From NCBI RefSeq assembly GCF_014137855.1, contig NZ_JACGWT010000001.1, positions 186,001 through 250,000 on the forward strand: 64,000 nucleotides of DNA. Reading direction: 5' to 3'. A program made the translations under genes and the position numbers. The notes under the pieces are model-generated. The model was not told the origin of the DNA. It ran no database searches and saw only the letters and a list, made by a program, of their open reading frames with translations. The stretch is from Microlunatus kandeliicorticis (GTDB lineage: Bacteria; Actinomycetota; Actinomycetes; Propionibacteriales; Propionibacteriaceae). Shown in pieces: positions 1 through 8,562 of this stretch. The first letter of the stretch is position 1. Each line of letters opens with the position of its first letter.

Positions 1-1320
1 CCCGGCGGCGTGCCGGGCCAGCACCGCGCGGACCCGTTCGATGGTGGCGAACCGGGCCGCGTCGACCTCCACCCCGGCGGGCGGGAGCAGCACGGCGTCC
101 GGGTCCTCCCCGAGGTCGCGGAGCACCTGCCGGAGCGGCCACCAGGCCGGCTGGCCGGGCTCGTCCGGGCAGCGGCCGACGACGAGCGAGCCGCCGGCGT
201 CGGCCCAGCGGGCCAGGCAGGCCTGGGCCAGCCGGCTCTTGCCGATCCCGGCGACGCCCTCGAGCACCGCCCAGCCGGTGCGCCCGGGCTCCAGCACCGC
301 GGCCAGCGCGGCCAGCTCGGTGCTGCGGCCGATCAGGGTGTCGCTCTCCTCGCCGGCGCTGCTCGGGTCGCTCGGGTCTCCCGGGCCTCCCGGGGCGCGG
401 TCTGCCGACGGGTCGCCCGGGTCCGCGGCCGGTCGGGTCGTCCTCGGGTGCGCCGCGTGGACCGGGGCCGGCTCGACCACCGGAGGGACCGACGAGACCG
501 CGGCGGCGGGCGGGCGACCAGCCGTGAGACCCACGGTCGCGAGCGGGACGGCCGGCCCGGGCCAGCCGGCGAGCGCGGCGTCCTGGCGCAGGATGGCGCC
601 CTGCAGGTCGCGGAGCGCGGGCCCGGGTTCGAGGCCGAGCTCTTCGTCGAGGCGGGTGGCGTGGGCGCGGTAGGTGTCCAGGGCCTCGGCGGTGCGACCG
701 GCCCGGTGCAGCGCGACCAGGTGCAGCCAGCAGGCGCGCTCGTCGAGCGGGTGGTCGGCGTGCAGGGCGGCCGAGGTGTGCACGGCCTCGGTGACCCGGT
801 CGAGCCCGAGCAGCCCGGCGACCAGCGTCTGTCGACAGGCGGTGCGCCGCTCCTCGGCGGCCGCGACCGCCGGGACGACCCAGTTTTCGTCGGCGAAGTC
901 GGCGAGCAGCGGGCCCCGCCAGCGGTCGAGCGCGGCGGTGGCCGCGGTGACCGCGGTCGCCCAGTCCCGGTCGTCGGCGGCCCGGACGGCGCGGTCGGCG
1001 TCCTCGCGGAACCGGGCCAGGTCGAGCCCACCGGGGCCGACGGTGCAGCGGTAGCCCGGGGGCTGGCGGACGATCGGGGTGGTGGCGTCCTCGTCGCGGA
1101 GGACGCGGCGCAGGTTCGAGACGTAGGCCTGCAGGCTGGTGAGCACGCTGCCGGGCGGGTCGTCCCCCCAGACGTCGGCGACGATCCGGTCGGTCGAGAC
1201 GGCGCGACCGGCCTCGAGCAGCAGCACGGCGAGCACCGCGCGCTGCTTGGGCGGGCCGAGCGGGAGCTGGACGCCGTCGCGCCGGACCTCGAGCGGGCCG
1301 AGGACGGCGAACTCCAGCAC
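1..1320 (-). CDS. SARP-type (AfsR/DnrI family) transcriptional regulator with NTPase domain, C-terminal part outside window
   Basis: The minus-strand frame begins with VLEFAVLGPLEVRRDG and stays open to the window edge (440 codons seen). Residues 1-95 form an OmpR-like winged helix (VSTDRIVADVWGDDPPGS, then LRRVLRDE and PGYRC). Residues 96-250 look like a bacterial transcriptional activation domain with helical repeats (DERACWLHLVALHRAGR, EELGLEPGPALRDLQ). After a low-complexity P/A/S linker an AAA-type NTPase starts with GRSTELAAL and a Walker A GVAGIGKS. This order is that of AfsR-like SARPs, which activate secondary-metabolite or stress genes. The GTG start is chosen because the family's conserved first strand starts there and a CAGAAT hexamer ends 6 nt upstream (leaderless pattern). 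The target is unknown; no biosynthetic cluster is visible beside it. Confidence 0.85.
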   Translation of the reverse strand, partial: MLEFAVLGPLEVRRDGVQLPLGPPKQRAVLAVLLLEAGRAVSTDRIVADVWGDDPPGSVLTSLQAYVSNLRRVLRDEDATTPIVRQPPGYRCTVGPGGLDLARFREDADRAVRAADDRDWATAVTAATAALDRWRGPLLADFADENWVVPAVAAAEERRTACRQTLVAGLLGLDRVTEAVHTSAALHADHPLDERACWLHLVALHRAGRTAEALDTYRAHATRLDEELGLEPGPALRDLQGAILRQDAALAGWPGPAVPLATVGLTAGRPPAAAVSSVPPVVEPAPVHAAHPRTTRPAADPGDPSADRAPGGPGDPSDPSSAGEESDTLIGRSTELAALAAVLEPGRTGWAVLEGVAGIGKSRLAQACLARWADAGGSLVVGRCPDEPGQPAWWPLRQVLRDLGEDPDAVLLPPAGVEVDAARFATIERVRAVLARHAAG

Positions 1321-1326
1321 GGAGCC

Positions 1327-1332
1327 ATTCTG
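1327..1332 (-). promoter_or_regulatory. -10-like hexamer of a leaderless promoter for the SARP gene
   Basis: On the minus strand the hexamer CAGAAT ends 6 nt before the GTG start at 1320, and there is no Shine-Dalgarno match in between. The same layout recurs in front of several genes of this window. Confidence 0.45.
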
Positions 1333-1420
1333 TCGAGTCCCGGCCCGCGGCGTGGGCGGTTGGTCCAGCATCGGCCGGCTTTCTGTCGGGTCCGCACGAT
1401 TTGGACCGGGGACCGGACGG

Positions 1421-1461
1421 GCGAGCGGCCGCCCCGGGTCGGACCCGGGACGGCCGCTCGC
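1421..1461 (-). terminator. Strong hairpin downstream of the FAD oxidoreductase gene
   Basis: GCGAGCGGCCG (1421-1431) pairs perfectly with CGGCCGCTCGC (1451-1461), and the loop itself folds as CCCGGGTC/GACCCGGG. It lies 20 nt after the stop codon at 1482 in the direction of transcription. No T-run follows, which is usual for terminators in high-GC actinobacteria. Confidence 0.65.
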
Positions 1462-1481
1462 GTGCGGTGCGGACGAGGGCG

Positions 1482-2927
1482 TCAGCCGCGGAACGGCTCG
1501 GCGGCCACCAGCACCCGGTGCGGGTCGTAGCTGTCGGCCAGCGACCCGAGCCGGGCGAACGTCGCCGCGTCGTACATCCGGGCCACGCCGGCCGGGTCGG
1601 CGGTGGCGCTGAAGTTGGGCAGGTTGGTCGCGCTCGCCCCACCCAGGCTCCACGGCGCCAGTGCGTCGAGCAGCGCCGCGGCGTGCTGCTGGGCCGGCCC
1701 GACCACCGGCGGGACACCGAGCGAGATGGCCAGCAGGGTGAAGGCCGCCTCGCGGTGGCAGAGCGCGCTCGGCGTCGCCCCCGGCTCGGCCAGCGCCCCG
1801 CCGAGCAGCCGGAGCTCGACGATGATCTGCGGGCACGGCCGGTCCGGCTGGTCCGCGTCCGGCCCGGCCAGGGCCAGCAGCGTCTCGACCGCGGCCTCGG
1901 GCAGCTCGGCCAACAGGGTGGCCGTCTCGGTGCTCGGCATCGGGTCGACCGGGTCGGCGTGGATCATCCCGATCGCCGCGTACGGCATCGGCCCGACCCC
2001 ACCGAACACCGGGGCGGCCACGCCGGTGACCGGCGCCAGCAGCGCCTGCGCCCGCTCGGGGTCGCCACCGACGTCGGCGAACCGGACGGCCAGCGTGGTC
2101 CGGCCGGCCAGCGGCTCGGGGACGCCGGGCATCGGCGGCAGCCGCAGCAGCGCGACCGAGGTGCTCACCTCGCGGGGCAGGGCCGGCGCCCAGGCGGCCC
2201 AGGCGCGGAGGACCTCGGCCGCGTGCTCGGCGGCGAAGAACAGGCAGCCGCCGACCAGCTCGGCGAGCTCGACCAGCTCGAACTCGACCGCGGTGACGAT
2301 CCCCAGCGCGCCCTTGCCGCCGCGGAGCGCCCAGAACAGCGCCGGGTTCTCGGTGGCGGTGGCCCGACGGAGCTCGCCGTCGCCGGTCACCACGTCGAAG
2401 GCGACCACCCGGTCGGAGGCCCAGCCGTAGCTGCGGGCGACCGGGCCGAGCCCGCCGCCGGTCAGGTAACCAACCACGCCGACGTCGGGGGAGGAGCCGG
2501 CCAGCCCGGCCAGCCCGTGCGGGGCGGCGGCCTCGAGCACCTGCGCCCACTTCACGCCGGCGCCGACCCGGGCGATCCGGGTGGCCGGGTCGACGGTCAG
2601 CTCCTGCAGCGCCCCGGTGCGCAGCAGCACGCTCGGCCCGCCGACGGCGTACGCGCCGTGCCCGGTGGCCCGGACGGTGACGGTGAGCCCGTGGCCGGCG
2701 GCGTGCCGGACGGTGGCAGCGACGTCGGCGGCGTCCGCGGCCTCGACCACGGCCAGGTGCGCGGTGGCGTCGGCGGGGACGGCCACGTTCCACGGCATCG
2801 CCGCCCCGAGGAAGTCGGGGTGGTCGGGCAGCAGCAACCGGCCGCGGAGCGTGGCGGCGAGCAGGTCGAGCCCGGCGGTCGGGTCGGTGGTCGGGCTGGT
2901 GCTGATCGGGCTGGCGACGGTGGTCAT
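1482..2927 (-). CDS. FAD-linked oxidoreductase, berberine-bridge-enzyme-like
   Basis: A 481-residue protein with an FAD_binding_4 fold at about residues 45-215 and a C-terminal BBE segment (MYDAATFARLGSLADSYDPHRVL) typical of the family. The FAD-binding stretch holds VRATGHGAYAVGG, whose His matches the residue that carries covalent flavin, and VVGYLTGGGLG. The Cys used for a second flavin bond in berberine bridge enzyme is not visible at the expected place, so single attachment is likely. The ATG at 2927 is preferred to farther upstream starts because CAGGAG lies 6 nt before it. Family members oxidise alcohols, sugars or alkaloids with O2; the substrate here is unknown. It follows the rhamnoside operon but is separated from it by a 74-nt palindrome, so it is probably a separate unit. 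Confidence 0.85.
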   Translation of the reverse strand: MTTVASPISTSPTTDPTAGLDLLAATLRGRLLLPDHPDFLGAAMPWNVAVPADATAHLAVVEAADAADVAATVRHAAGHGLTVTVRATGHGAYAVGGPSVLLRTGALQELTVDPATRIARVGAGVKWAQVLEAAAPHGLAGLAGSSPDVGVVGYLTGGGLGPVARSYGWASDRVVAFDVVTGDGELRRATATENPALFWALRGGKGALGIVTAVEFELVELAELVGGCLFFAAEHAAEVLRAWAAWAPALPREVSTSVALLRLPPMPGVPEPLAGRTTLAVRFADVGGDPERAQALLAPVTGVAAPVFGGVGPMPYAAIGMIHADPVDPMPSTETATLLAELPEAAVETLLALAGPDADQPDRPCPQIIVELRLLGGALAEPGATPSALCHREAAFTLLAISLGVPPVVGPAQQHAAALLDALAPWSLGGASATNLPNFSATADPAGVARMYDAATFARLGSLADSYDPHRVLVAAEPFRG

Positions 2928-3068
2928 GGCGACTCCTGCGGTGCGGTTCCGGTGGGCGATGACCGCAGCCTCACCGCAACCGCTTGGCGATCTCTTGGCC
3001 CCGCGGCCCGGGCTGCGTCGGGGCCCCGCCAAGCCGTCTCCAAGCCCGCTTGTCCCGACCGCCCTCCG

Positions 3069-3142
3069 CACCTTTGCGCCCCGCGCGTCATGGCTGCGCC
3101 CGGTCTACCGGGCGCCACCATGACCGCCGAGGCGCAAAGGTG
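3069..3142. repeat. 74-nt near-perfect palindrome between the rhamnosidase and oxidoreductase genes
   Basis: The sequence is symmetrical about 3105/3106. The outer arms CACCTTTGCGCC and GGCGCAAAGGTG match exactly, an inner arm GTCATGG/CCATGAC and a core GCGCCCGGT/ACCGGGCGC also match, and only six of 37 arm positions mismatch. It lies 26 nt downstream of the GH78 stop codon, so it can end the long rhamnose operon. Its length and A/T-containing arms also fit a small mobile palindromic element. Confidence 0.7.
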
Positions 3143-3167
3143 GCGAGAGGGGGCGGGAGGAGGGGTG

Positions 3168-5453
3168 TCAGGCGGTGACCGTGTGCCGACCGGGGTCGAG
3201 GGTCTGTTCCTCGCGGCCGGGCAGCCGCAGGGTCGCGGTGGTGCCCGCCGGCACCGTCGCCTCGACGGTCAGCCGGTCGCCGTCGAGCTCCCAGTGGACG
3301 GCCGCCTCGCCGTGCGGGGTCTCCAGGCTGGTCTCGGCCCAGGTCAGCCCGCCGCCCGGCTGCGGGGCGATGAGCAGCGAGGCGTAGCCCGGCTCGGCCG
3401 GGGCGAGCCCGCCCACCACCCGGTGCATCCAGTCGGCCACCGCGCCGAGCGCGTAGTGGTTGAAGCTGGTCATCTGACCGGGGTTGATGGTGCCGTCGGG
3501 GAGCATCGAGTCCCAGCGCTCCCAGACCGTGGTGGCCCCCATGGTCACCGGGTAGAGCCACGACGGACAGCCCTCCTCGAGCAGCAGCCCGTACGCCTCG
3601 TCGAGGTGCCCGGTCAGGGTCAGCGCGTCGGTGACGAACGGGGTCCCGGCGAAGCCGGTGGAGATCCTGAACCCGCTCTCCACGGCGAGCGCGGCCAGCC
3701 GGTCGCCGGCCGCGCGCTGGTGGTCCTCGTCGAGCAACCCGAACACGATGGCCAGCGCGTAGACGGTCTGGCAGTCGCTGTGCACGACCTGACCGTCGCG
3801 GTCGACGTACTCGCGGGTGAACGCCGCCCGCAGGTCGGCGGCCTGGGTCTCGAACTCGCCGGCGTCCTCGTCGTGGCCGAGCAGCCGGGCCGCCGCCGCG
3901 GTGAGCACCGCCGTCCGGTAGGCGCAGGCGGTGGCCACCACGCCGATGTCGGCGCGTGCCTTGAACGGGTCGTCCGGCGGGGCCCCCGGGTCGAGCCAGT
4001 CGCCGAACTGGAAGCCGGTGTCCCAGACCCCGTTCGCGCTCAGCTGGGCGCGTTCGCGGCGGGTGTGTGCGGCCATCGTCGGGTAGGCCTCAGCCAGCGC
4101 GCCGAGGTCGCCGTAGGCCTGCCAGGCCGACCACGGCACCCACACCGCGGCGTCGCTCCACAGGCAGGTGGTCTCCTGCGGCTCGCCGGTGCCGTCGACG
4201 TGCCGCGGGCTGTACTTGAGCACGTCGGGGATGACGAAGGGGACCATGCCGTCGGCGTGCGCGGCCTCCTGGGCGACGTCGCGCAGCCAGTCGCGCAGGA
4301 ACGCCGACGCGTCGTAGAGGTAGACCGCGCTCGGGGCGAACGCGGCGATGTCGCCGGTCCAGCCGAGCCGCTCGTCGCGCTGCGGGCAGTCGGTGGGGAC
4401 GTCGACGAAGTTGCCGCGCATGCCCCAGACCACGTTGGCGTGGAACTGGTTGAGCAGGTCGTGGCTCGAGGCGAACCGGCCGGTGCGACGCAGGTCGGAG
4501 CCGATCACCACCGCGGTCAGCGCGTCCGGGTCGGCCTGCAGCGCGTCGATCCCGCCCGGCCAGCCGTCGACCTCGGCGTAGCGGAACCCGTGGAAGGTGA
4601 AGGTGGGTTCGAAGACGTCCTCGCCGCCGCTGAGGGTGACGTGGTCGGTGGCCCGGGCGGTCCGCAGCGGGCGGGTGCCGAGCTCGTCGTGCTCGAGCAC
4701 CTCGGCGTGCCGCAGGGTGATCACCGCACCCGCGTCGCCCCGGGCCCTCACGCGCAGCCACCCGACCAGGTTCTGGCCGAAGTCGACCAGCACCTTGCCG
4801 GCCGGGGAGGTCCAGATGCGCTGCGGGGCGCGCTCCTCGGTGCGGACCACCGGCGGGCCGACGTACGGCTCGAGCATCACGGGATCGAGGTCGAGGGCGT
4901 GCACGCCGGTCCAGCCGTCCCCGGCGAAGCCGGGCGCCCGCCAGCCGTCGACCCGGCGCCGGGCGTCGATGTCCTCGCCGTCGTAGAGGTCGTTGGCGGT
5001 GACCGCGCTCGGCCCGGCGGTCCAGTGCTCGGTGTCGGTGGTGACCACCGCGGTGTGGCCGTCGGCGTAGGTCAGCTCGAGCTGCACCCAGCCACCGAGC
5101 TGCTCGCCGTAGATGTTCCGGCCGCCCGACCAGCCCAGCCGGCCGCGGTACCAGCCGTTGCCGAGCGCCAGCCCGATCACCAGCGGCCCGTCGCCCCCGG
5201 CGAGCACCTGCTCGGTGACGTCGTGGGTGCGGTAGCGGATCCGCCACTCGTAGCTCGTCCAGCCCGGGGTGAGCAGCTCGGCCGAGACCGGGCGGTCGTT
5301 GACCCAGGCCTCGACGACGCCCAGCGCGGACAGGTGCAGGGTGGCGCTGCTCACCTCCCCGTGCCCGGTCTCGAGGGTGAACTCGCCGCGGAGCAGCGGC
5401 GCGCCGTCGAACTCCTCGTCGGCGCTGATCATGGTGGCCTGCCAGTCGGGCAT
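3168..5453 (-). CDS. Alpha-L-rhamnosidase, glycoside hydrolase family 78
   Basis: A 761-residue protein that should release L-rhamnose from plant or bacterial rhamnosides. It has an N-terminal beta domain (GVVEAWVNDRPVS, TSYEWRIRYRTHDVT), a second beta domain (about 200-320), the alpha/alpha-barrel with the family signature DCPQRDERLGWTGD at 355-368 (catalytic acid region, E361), and GATTVWERWDS at 639-649 where E645 matches the general base. A C-terminal beta domain ends the protein. No signal peptide is seen, so it acts in the cytoplasm on imported rhamnosides. Start ATG at 5453 begins where homology begins; farther upstream codons would overlap lutC. It is the last gene of the rhamnose operon, 56 nt after lutC. 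Shorter than many GH78 enzymes, which carry an extra N-terminal domain. Confidence 0.9.
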   Translation of the reverse strand: MPDWQATMISADEEFDGAPLLRGEFTLETGHGEVSSATLHLSALGVVEAWVNDRPVSAELLTPGWTSYEWRIRYRTHDVTEQVLAGGDGPLVIGLALGNGWYRGRLGWSGGRNIYGEQLGGWVQLELTYADGHTAVVTTDTEHWTAGPSAVTANDLYDGEDIDARRRVDGWRAPGFAGDGWTGVHALDLDPVMLEPYVGPPVVRTEERAPQRIWTSPAGKVLVDFGQNLVGWLRVRARGDAGAVITLRHAEVLEHDELGTRPLRTARATDHVTLSGGEDVFEPTFTFHGFRYAEVDGWPGGIDALQADPDALTAVVIGSDLRRTGRFASSHDLLNQFHANVVWGMRGNFVDVPTDCPQRDERLGWTGDIAAFAPSAVYLYDASAFLRDWLRDVAQEAAHADGMVPFVIPDVLKYSPRHVDGTGEPQETTCLWSDAAVWVPWSAWQAYGDLGALAEAYPTMAAHTRRERAQLSANGVWDTGFQFGDWLDPGAPPDDPFKARADIGVVATACAYRTAVLTAAAARLLGHDEDAGEFETQAADLRAAFTREYVDRDGQVVHSDCQTVYALAIVFGLLDEDHQRAAGDRLAALAVESGFRISTGFAGTPFVTDALTLTGHLDEAYGLLLEEGCPSWLYPVTMGATTVWERWDSMLPDGTINPGQMTSFNHYALGAVADWMHRVVGGLAPAEPGYASLLIAPQPGGGLTWAETSLETPHGEAAVHWELDGDRLTVEATVPAGTTATLRLPGREEQTLDPGRHTVTA

Positions 5454-5509
5454 GGGGTTCCTTCGGTCTCGTCGGTGAGCGGTGGACGGAACGGGTGGAG
5501 GTGGTGTCC

Positions 5510-6160
5510 TCAGCGGACGATGATCACCTCGAGGGTGCGGGGGCCGTGGACGCCCTCGACCCGGTTGAGCTCGATGTCGCTGGTCGCGCTGGGTCCGCTG
5601 ATCATGGTGATCGGCTCGGTCACCCCGTCGAGCCGGGCGACCGCCTGCGGGACGTCGGCGCAGACCTGGTCGAGACGCACCACGCAGAGGTGGTAGTCGG
5701 GCACCAGGGTGATCGCGCGGCGGCCCTGGTCGGCGGACCCGTCGAGGATCAGGGTGCCGGTCTCGGCCACCGCCACCGCGCACGCGGTGATCACCCCGTC
5801 GGCCCCGTCGAGCTCGGCGACGCTCAGCGGCTGGTCGCGGCTGTCGGCGAGCTGATCATGGGGGTAGCCGGCCAGCCAGGCCCCCTCGAGGCCGGAGGGC
5901 CGGACCAGCCGGTGGACGCCTCGGTCGGCCAGCGCCGCCGCGACGGTGTCGGCCAGCCCGTCGGCGTCGGTCCGCCGGACCAGTGCCTTGTAGTCGACCA
6001 GCCGGTCCACCAGCAGCTCGACCAGCTGATCATGGTCGCCGCGGCTGTCGTCGGCGGCCGACCGGTAGTCGCGGCTGATCGCCTCGTAGGGCAGGTCGGG
6101 CGGGGGTGCCGTCCGGTGCGCCGCCGCGATCCGGGCCAGGATCTCGCTCCGGGCGCTCAC
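5510..6160 (-). CDS. lutC: Lactate utilization protein LutC (LUD domain)
   Basis: A 216-residue LUD-domain protein, third subunit of the LutABC iron-sulfur complex that oxidises L-lactate to pyruvate. The C-terminal block with GPSATSDIELN followed by RVEGVHGPR is diagnostic for LutC/YkgG. The GTG start at 6160 overlaps the lutB stop by 4 nt (GTGA), indicating translational coupling. In this operon the complex would consume lactate formed when L-lactaldehyde, the product of rhamnulose-1-phosphate cleavage, is oxidised. Two short D/H-containing stretches (GDHDQL, YPHDQL) are both encoded by AGCTGATCATG-type palindromic DNA, part of a motif that recurs through the window. Confidence 0.93.
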   Translation of the reverse strand: MSARSEILARIAAAHRTAPPPDLPYEAISRDYRSAADDSRGDHDQLVELLVDRLVDYKALVRRTDADGLADTVAAALADRGVHRLVRPSGLEGAWLAGYPHDQLADSRDQPLSVAELDGADGVITACAVAVAETGTLILDGSADQGRRAITLVPDYHLCVVRLDQVCADVPQAVARLDGVTEPITMISGPSATSDIELNRVEGVHGPRTLEVIIVR

Positions 6161-7713
6161 GGCTGCTGCCCTTCGACAGGCTCAGGGCGCGTGGGGGTGG
6201 GCTCAGGGCGCGTGGGTGCAGCGGACTGGTGGTGGGTGGCCCACCAGTCGCGGAAGGTCTGGCTCGGCGGCTGCGGCAGGTCGCGGGTGGCGCCCCACTG
6301 CCGGGCCACCGGGAGCGGGAGCTCGCCGATCACCCCGCGGCGGCGTCCGAGCACCCGGCCGAGCCGGCCGCCGCGGAGCGCCCGGGTCCACCGGCCCGGG
6401 TCGGCCATCACCCAGGACGCCGCCTTCATCGCGGCCGCCTCGGCGCCGGGCAGCCGCCGCTCGGCCGCGCGGGCCTCGGTGTGCTCGGCCCGCAGGTGCA
6501 CCAGGATCGAGGGGATGTCGATCTTGACCGGGCAGGCGTCGTAGCAGGCGCCGCACAGCGACGACGCGTACGGCAGCGACGCGTTGTCCTCCACGCCGGT
6601 CAGCTGCGGGGAGAGGATCGCGCCGATCGGGCCGGGATAGACCGACCCGTAGGCGTGCCCGCCGGCCCGTTCGTAGACCGGGCAGACGTTGAGACAGGCG
6701 CTGCAGCGGATGCAGTTGAGCGCGTCGCGGCCCTGGTCGTCGGACAGCACCGCGGTCCGGCCGTTGTCCATCAGCACCAGGTGGAAGGCCTGTGGCCCGT
6801 CGCCCGGCGTCACCCCGGTCCACATCGACGTGTACGGGTTCATCCGCTCGCCGGTCGAGCTGCGCGGCAGCAGCTGGAGGAAGACCTCGAGGTCGCGCAT
6901 CCGCGGGACCAGCTTTTCGATCCCCATCACGGTGATCAGAGTGTCGGGCAGGGTCAGGCACATCCGGCCGTTGCCCTCGGACTCGACCACGCCGAGGGTG
7001 CCGGTCTCGGCCACCGCGAAGTTCGCCCCGCTGATCGCCACCTTCGCCGAGAGGAACTTGCGCCGCAGGTGCAGCCGGGCCGCTCCGGCCAGCACCGCGG
7101 GCTCGTCGGTGAGGTCGGGGTCGACGTCGCCCATCTCGCGCAGGAAGATCTCCCGGATCTCCGCCCGGTTGCGGTGGATCGCCGGCACCAGGATGTGGCT
7201 CGGTTTGTCGTGCCCCAGCTGGACGATCAGCTCGGCCAGGTCGGTCTCGAAGGCGGCGATCCCGGCCGCCTCGAGCGCCTCGTTGAGCCCGGTCTCCTGG
7301 GTGGCCATCGACTTGATCTTGACCACCTCGTCGGACCCGGTGGCCCGGACCAGCTCGGTGACGATCGCGTTGGCCTCGGCGGCGTCGCGGGCCCAGTGCA
7401 CCACGCCGCCGCGGGCGGTGACCTGCTGCTCGAGCTGGACGAGGTAGTCGGGCAGGTGCGCCATGGTGTGCACCTTGAGCTGGCGGCCGGCCTCGCGGAG
7501 CGCCTCCCAGTCGGGCAGCTCGGCGACCACCCGGGCCCGCTTGGCCCGGATGGTGCGGGTGGCGTTGCCAAGGTTGGCCCGCAGCTGGGTGTCGCTCAGC
7601 GCGTGCCGGGCGGCGTCGGGGAACGACTCCTCGCCGCGCAGGTGCCCGACCCCGGCGGGCGCGGTCGGCACCGCTCCGCGGCGCTGCGGCATGCCGAGCA
7701 TGGTGGTGCTCAT
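6157..7713 (-). CDS. lutB: Lactate utilization iron-sulfur protein LutB
   Basis: A 518-residue protein with an N-terminal LUD domain (about 70-310; VKIKSMATQETGLNEAL) and two cysteine clusters, C334/C337/C340/C344 (CIRCSACLNVCPVY) and C387/C390/C394 (CGACYDACPVKID), that bind [4Fe-4S] centres. It is the electron-transfer subunit of the LutABC L-lactate oxidising complex. ATG at 7713 overlaps the lutA stop by 4 nt (ATGA), so an upstream start inside lutA is not needed. The last 16-18 residues (TRPEPTPTRPEPVEGQQP) are not part of the family and are encoded by a dispersed CTTCGACAGGCTCAG repeat that has replaced or extended the 3' end. Confidence 0.93.
   Translation of the reverse strand: MSTTMLGMPQRRGAVPTAPAGVGHLRGEESFPDAARHALSDTQLRANLGNATRTIRAKRARVVAELPDWEALREAGRQLKVHTMAHLPDYLVQLEQQVTARGGVVHWARDAAEANAIVTELVRATGSDEVVKIKSMATQETGLNEALEAAGIAAFETDLAELIVQLGHDKPSHILVPAIHRNRAEIREIFLREMGDVDPDLTDEPAVLAGAARLHLRRKFLSAKVAISGANFAVAETGTLGVVESEGNGRMCLTLPDTLITVMGIEKLVPRMRDLEVFLQLLPRSSTGERMNPYTSMWTGVTPGDGPQAFHLVLMDNGRTAVLSDDQGRDALNCIRCSACLNVCPVYERAGGHAYGSVYPGPIGAILSPQLTGVEDNASLPYASSLCGACYDACPVKIDIPSILVHLRAEHTEARAAERRLPGAEAAAMKAASWVMADPGRWTRALRGGRLGRVLGRRRGVIGELPLPVARQWGATRDLPQPPSQTFRDWWATHHQSAAPTRPEPTPTRPEPVEGQQP
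6169..6218. repeat. Dispersed CCCTTCGACAGGCTCAGGGCGCG repeat, copy 1, inside the 3' end of lutB
   Basis: CCCTTCGACAGGCTCAGGG followed by a GCGCG tail at 6169-6191, then a second half unit GGCTCAGGGCGCG. The same arrangement is found at 12153-12200 and, in modified form, several times at 50279-50440. This copy is translated as the lutB C-terminus. Confidence 0.8.
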
Positions 7714-8528
7714 CGGGCCCGCTCCTCGACCACGGCGCCGACCGCGCGGACGGTGGACGACGGCCCGGCCGGCGCGGTCGGGGTGATGATCAACGGGTCC
7801 TCCCGGGTCGAGGCGAGGATCTGGGCCAGGTGGACGGTCCGGGTGCCGGCCCGCAGCCGGGACAGCCCGCCGCCGATGTGCATCAGGCAGGAGCTGTCGC
7901 CCGCGGTGCAGATCTCGGCACCGGTGTCGAGCACGTGGCGCATCTTGTCGGTCAGCATTGCCGCCGAGGTCTCGGCGTTCTTGATCGCGAAGGTGCCGCC
8001 GAACCCGCAGCACTGGTCGGCGTCGGGCAGCTCCCGCAGGTCGAGGCCCTCCACGGCCCCGAGCAGCTGCAGCGGCTTCTCCCCGACGCGGAGCATCCGC
8101 AGCGAGTGACAGGTCGGGTGGTAGGTGACCGTGTGCGGGAAGTACGCGCCGACGTCGGTCAGCCCGAGCACGTCGACCAGCAGCTCGGAGAGCTCGTAGG
8201 TCTTGGCCGCGGCCGCCGCCACCTGGGTCTCGAGCGCGGCGTCGCCGAACCGGCGCGCGACGATCGCGTGCTGGTGGCGGACCGAGCCCACGCACGAGCC
8301 CGACGGCACCACCACCGCGTCGCAGTCGGCGAACACCTCGCCGAAGCTGCGCACCATCGGCAGCGCGTCGGCCTGGTAGCCGGTGTTGACGTGCATCTGG
8401 CCGCAGCAGGTCTGGTCGACGGGGAAGACCACCTCGTGCCCGAGCCGTTCGAGCAGCCGGACGGTGGCCCGACCGACGTCGGGGAACAGCGCGTCGGCCA
8501 GGCAGGTGATGAACAAGCCGATTCTCAC
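7710..8528 (-). CDS. lutA: Lactate utilization protein LutA (Fe-S oxidoreductase, CCG domains)
   Basis: A 272-residue protein with two cysteine-rich CCG domains: C41-C42-G43 (QTCCGQMHVNTGY) and a second CCG near residue 173 (DQCCGFGGTFAIKNAE), plus HPTCHS. This is the signature of LutA/GlpC-like subunits that bind a non-cubane or [4Fe-4S] cluster and pass electrons from L-lactate. It starts with GTG at 8528, 34 nt after rhaB, and overlaps lutB by 4 nt. Position in the rhamnose operon rather than beside a lactate permease suggests it serves endogenous lactate made from rhamnose. Confidence 0.92.
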   Translation of the reverse strand: MRIGLFITCLADALFPDVGRATVRLLERLGHEVVFPVDQTCCGQMHVNTGYQADALPMVRSFGEVFADCDAVVVPSGSCVGSVRHQHAIVARRFGDAALETQVAAAAAKTYELSELLVDVLGLTDVGAYFPHTVTYHPTCHSLRMLRVGEKPLQLLGAVEGLDLRELPDADQCCGFGGTFAIKNAETSAAMLTDKMRHVLDTGAEICTAGDSSCLMHIGGGLSRLRAGTRTVHLAQILASTREDPLIITPTAPAGPSSTVRAVGAVVEERAR

Positions 8529-8562
8529 CGAGCGAGTCTCCCCTCCGGGCGGTGGCGGGCGG

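Noticed and set aside
1401-5696. A 1431-codon open frame on the plus strand
   Set aside because: It lies antisense to the FAD oxidoreductase and the GH78 gene and has the Arg/Gly/Ala/Pro composition of a high-GC shadow frame; all family motifs are on the other strand.
5454-5783. N-terminal extension of the rhamnosidase to 5783
   Set aside because: It would overlap most of the 3' half of lutC and its residues are Arg/Pro-rich without family similarity; ATG at 5453 is where the conserved domain begins.
7714-8295. N-terminal extension of LutB to 8295
   Set aside because: It would run inside lutA; the ATGA overlap at 7710-7713 gives the normal start.
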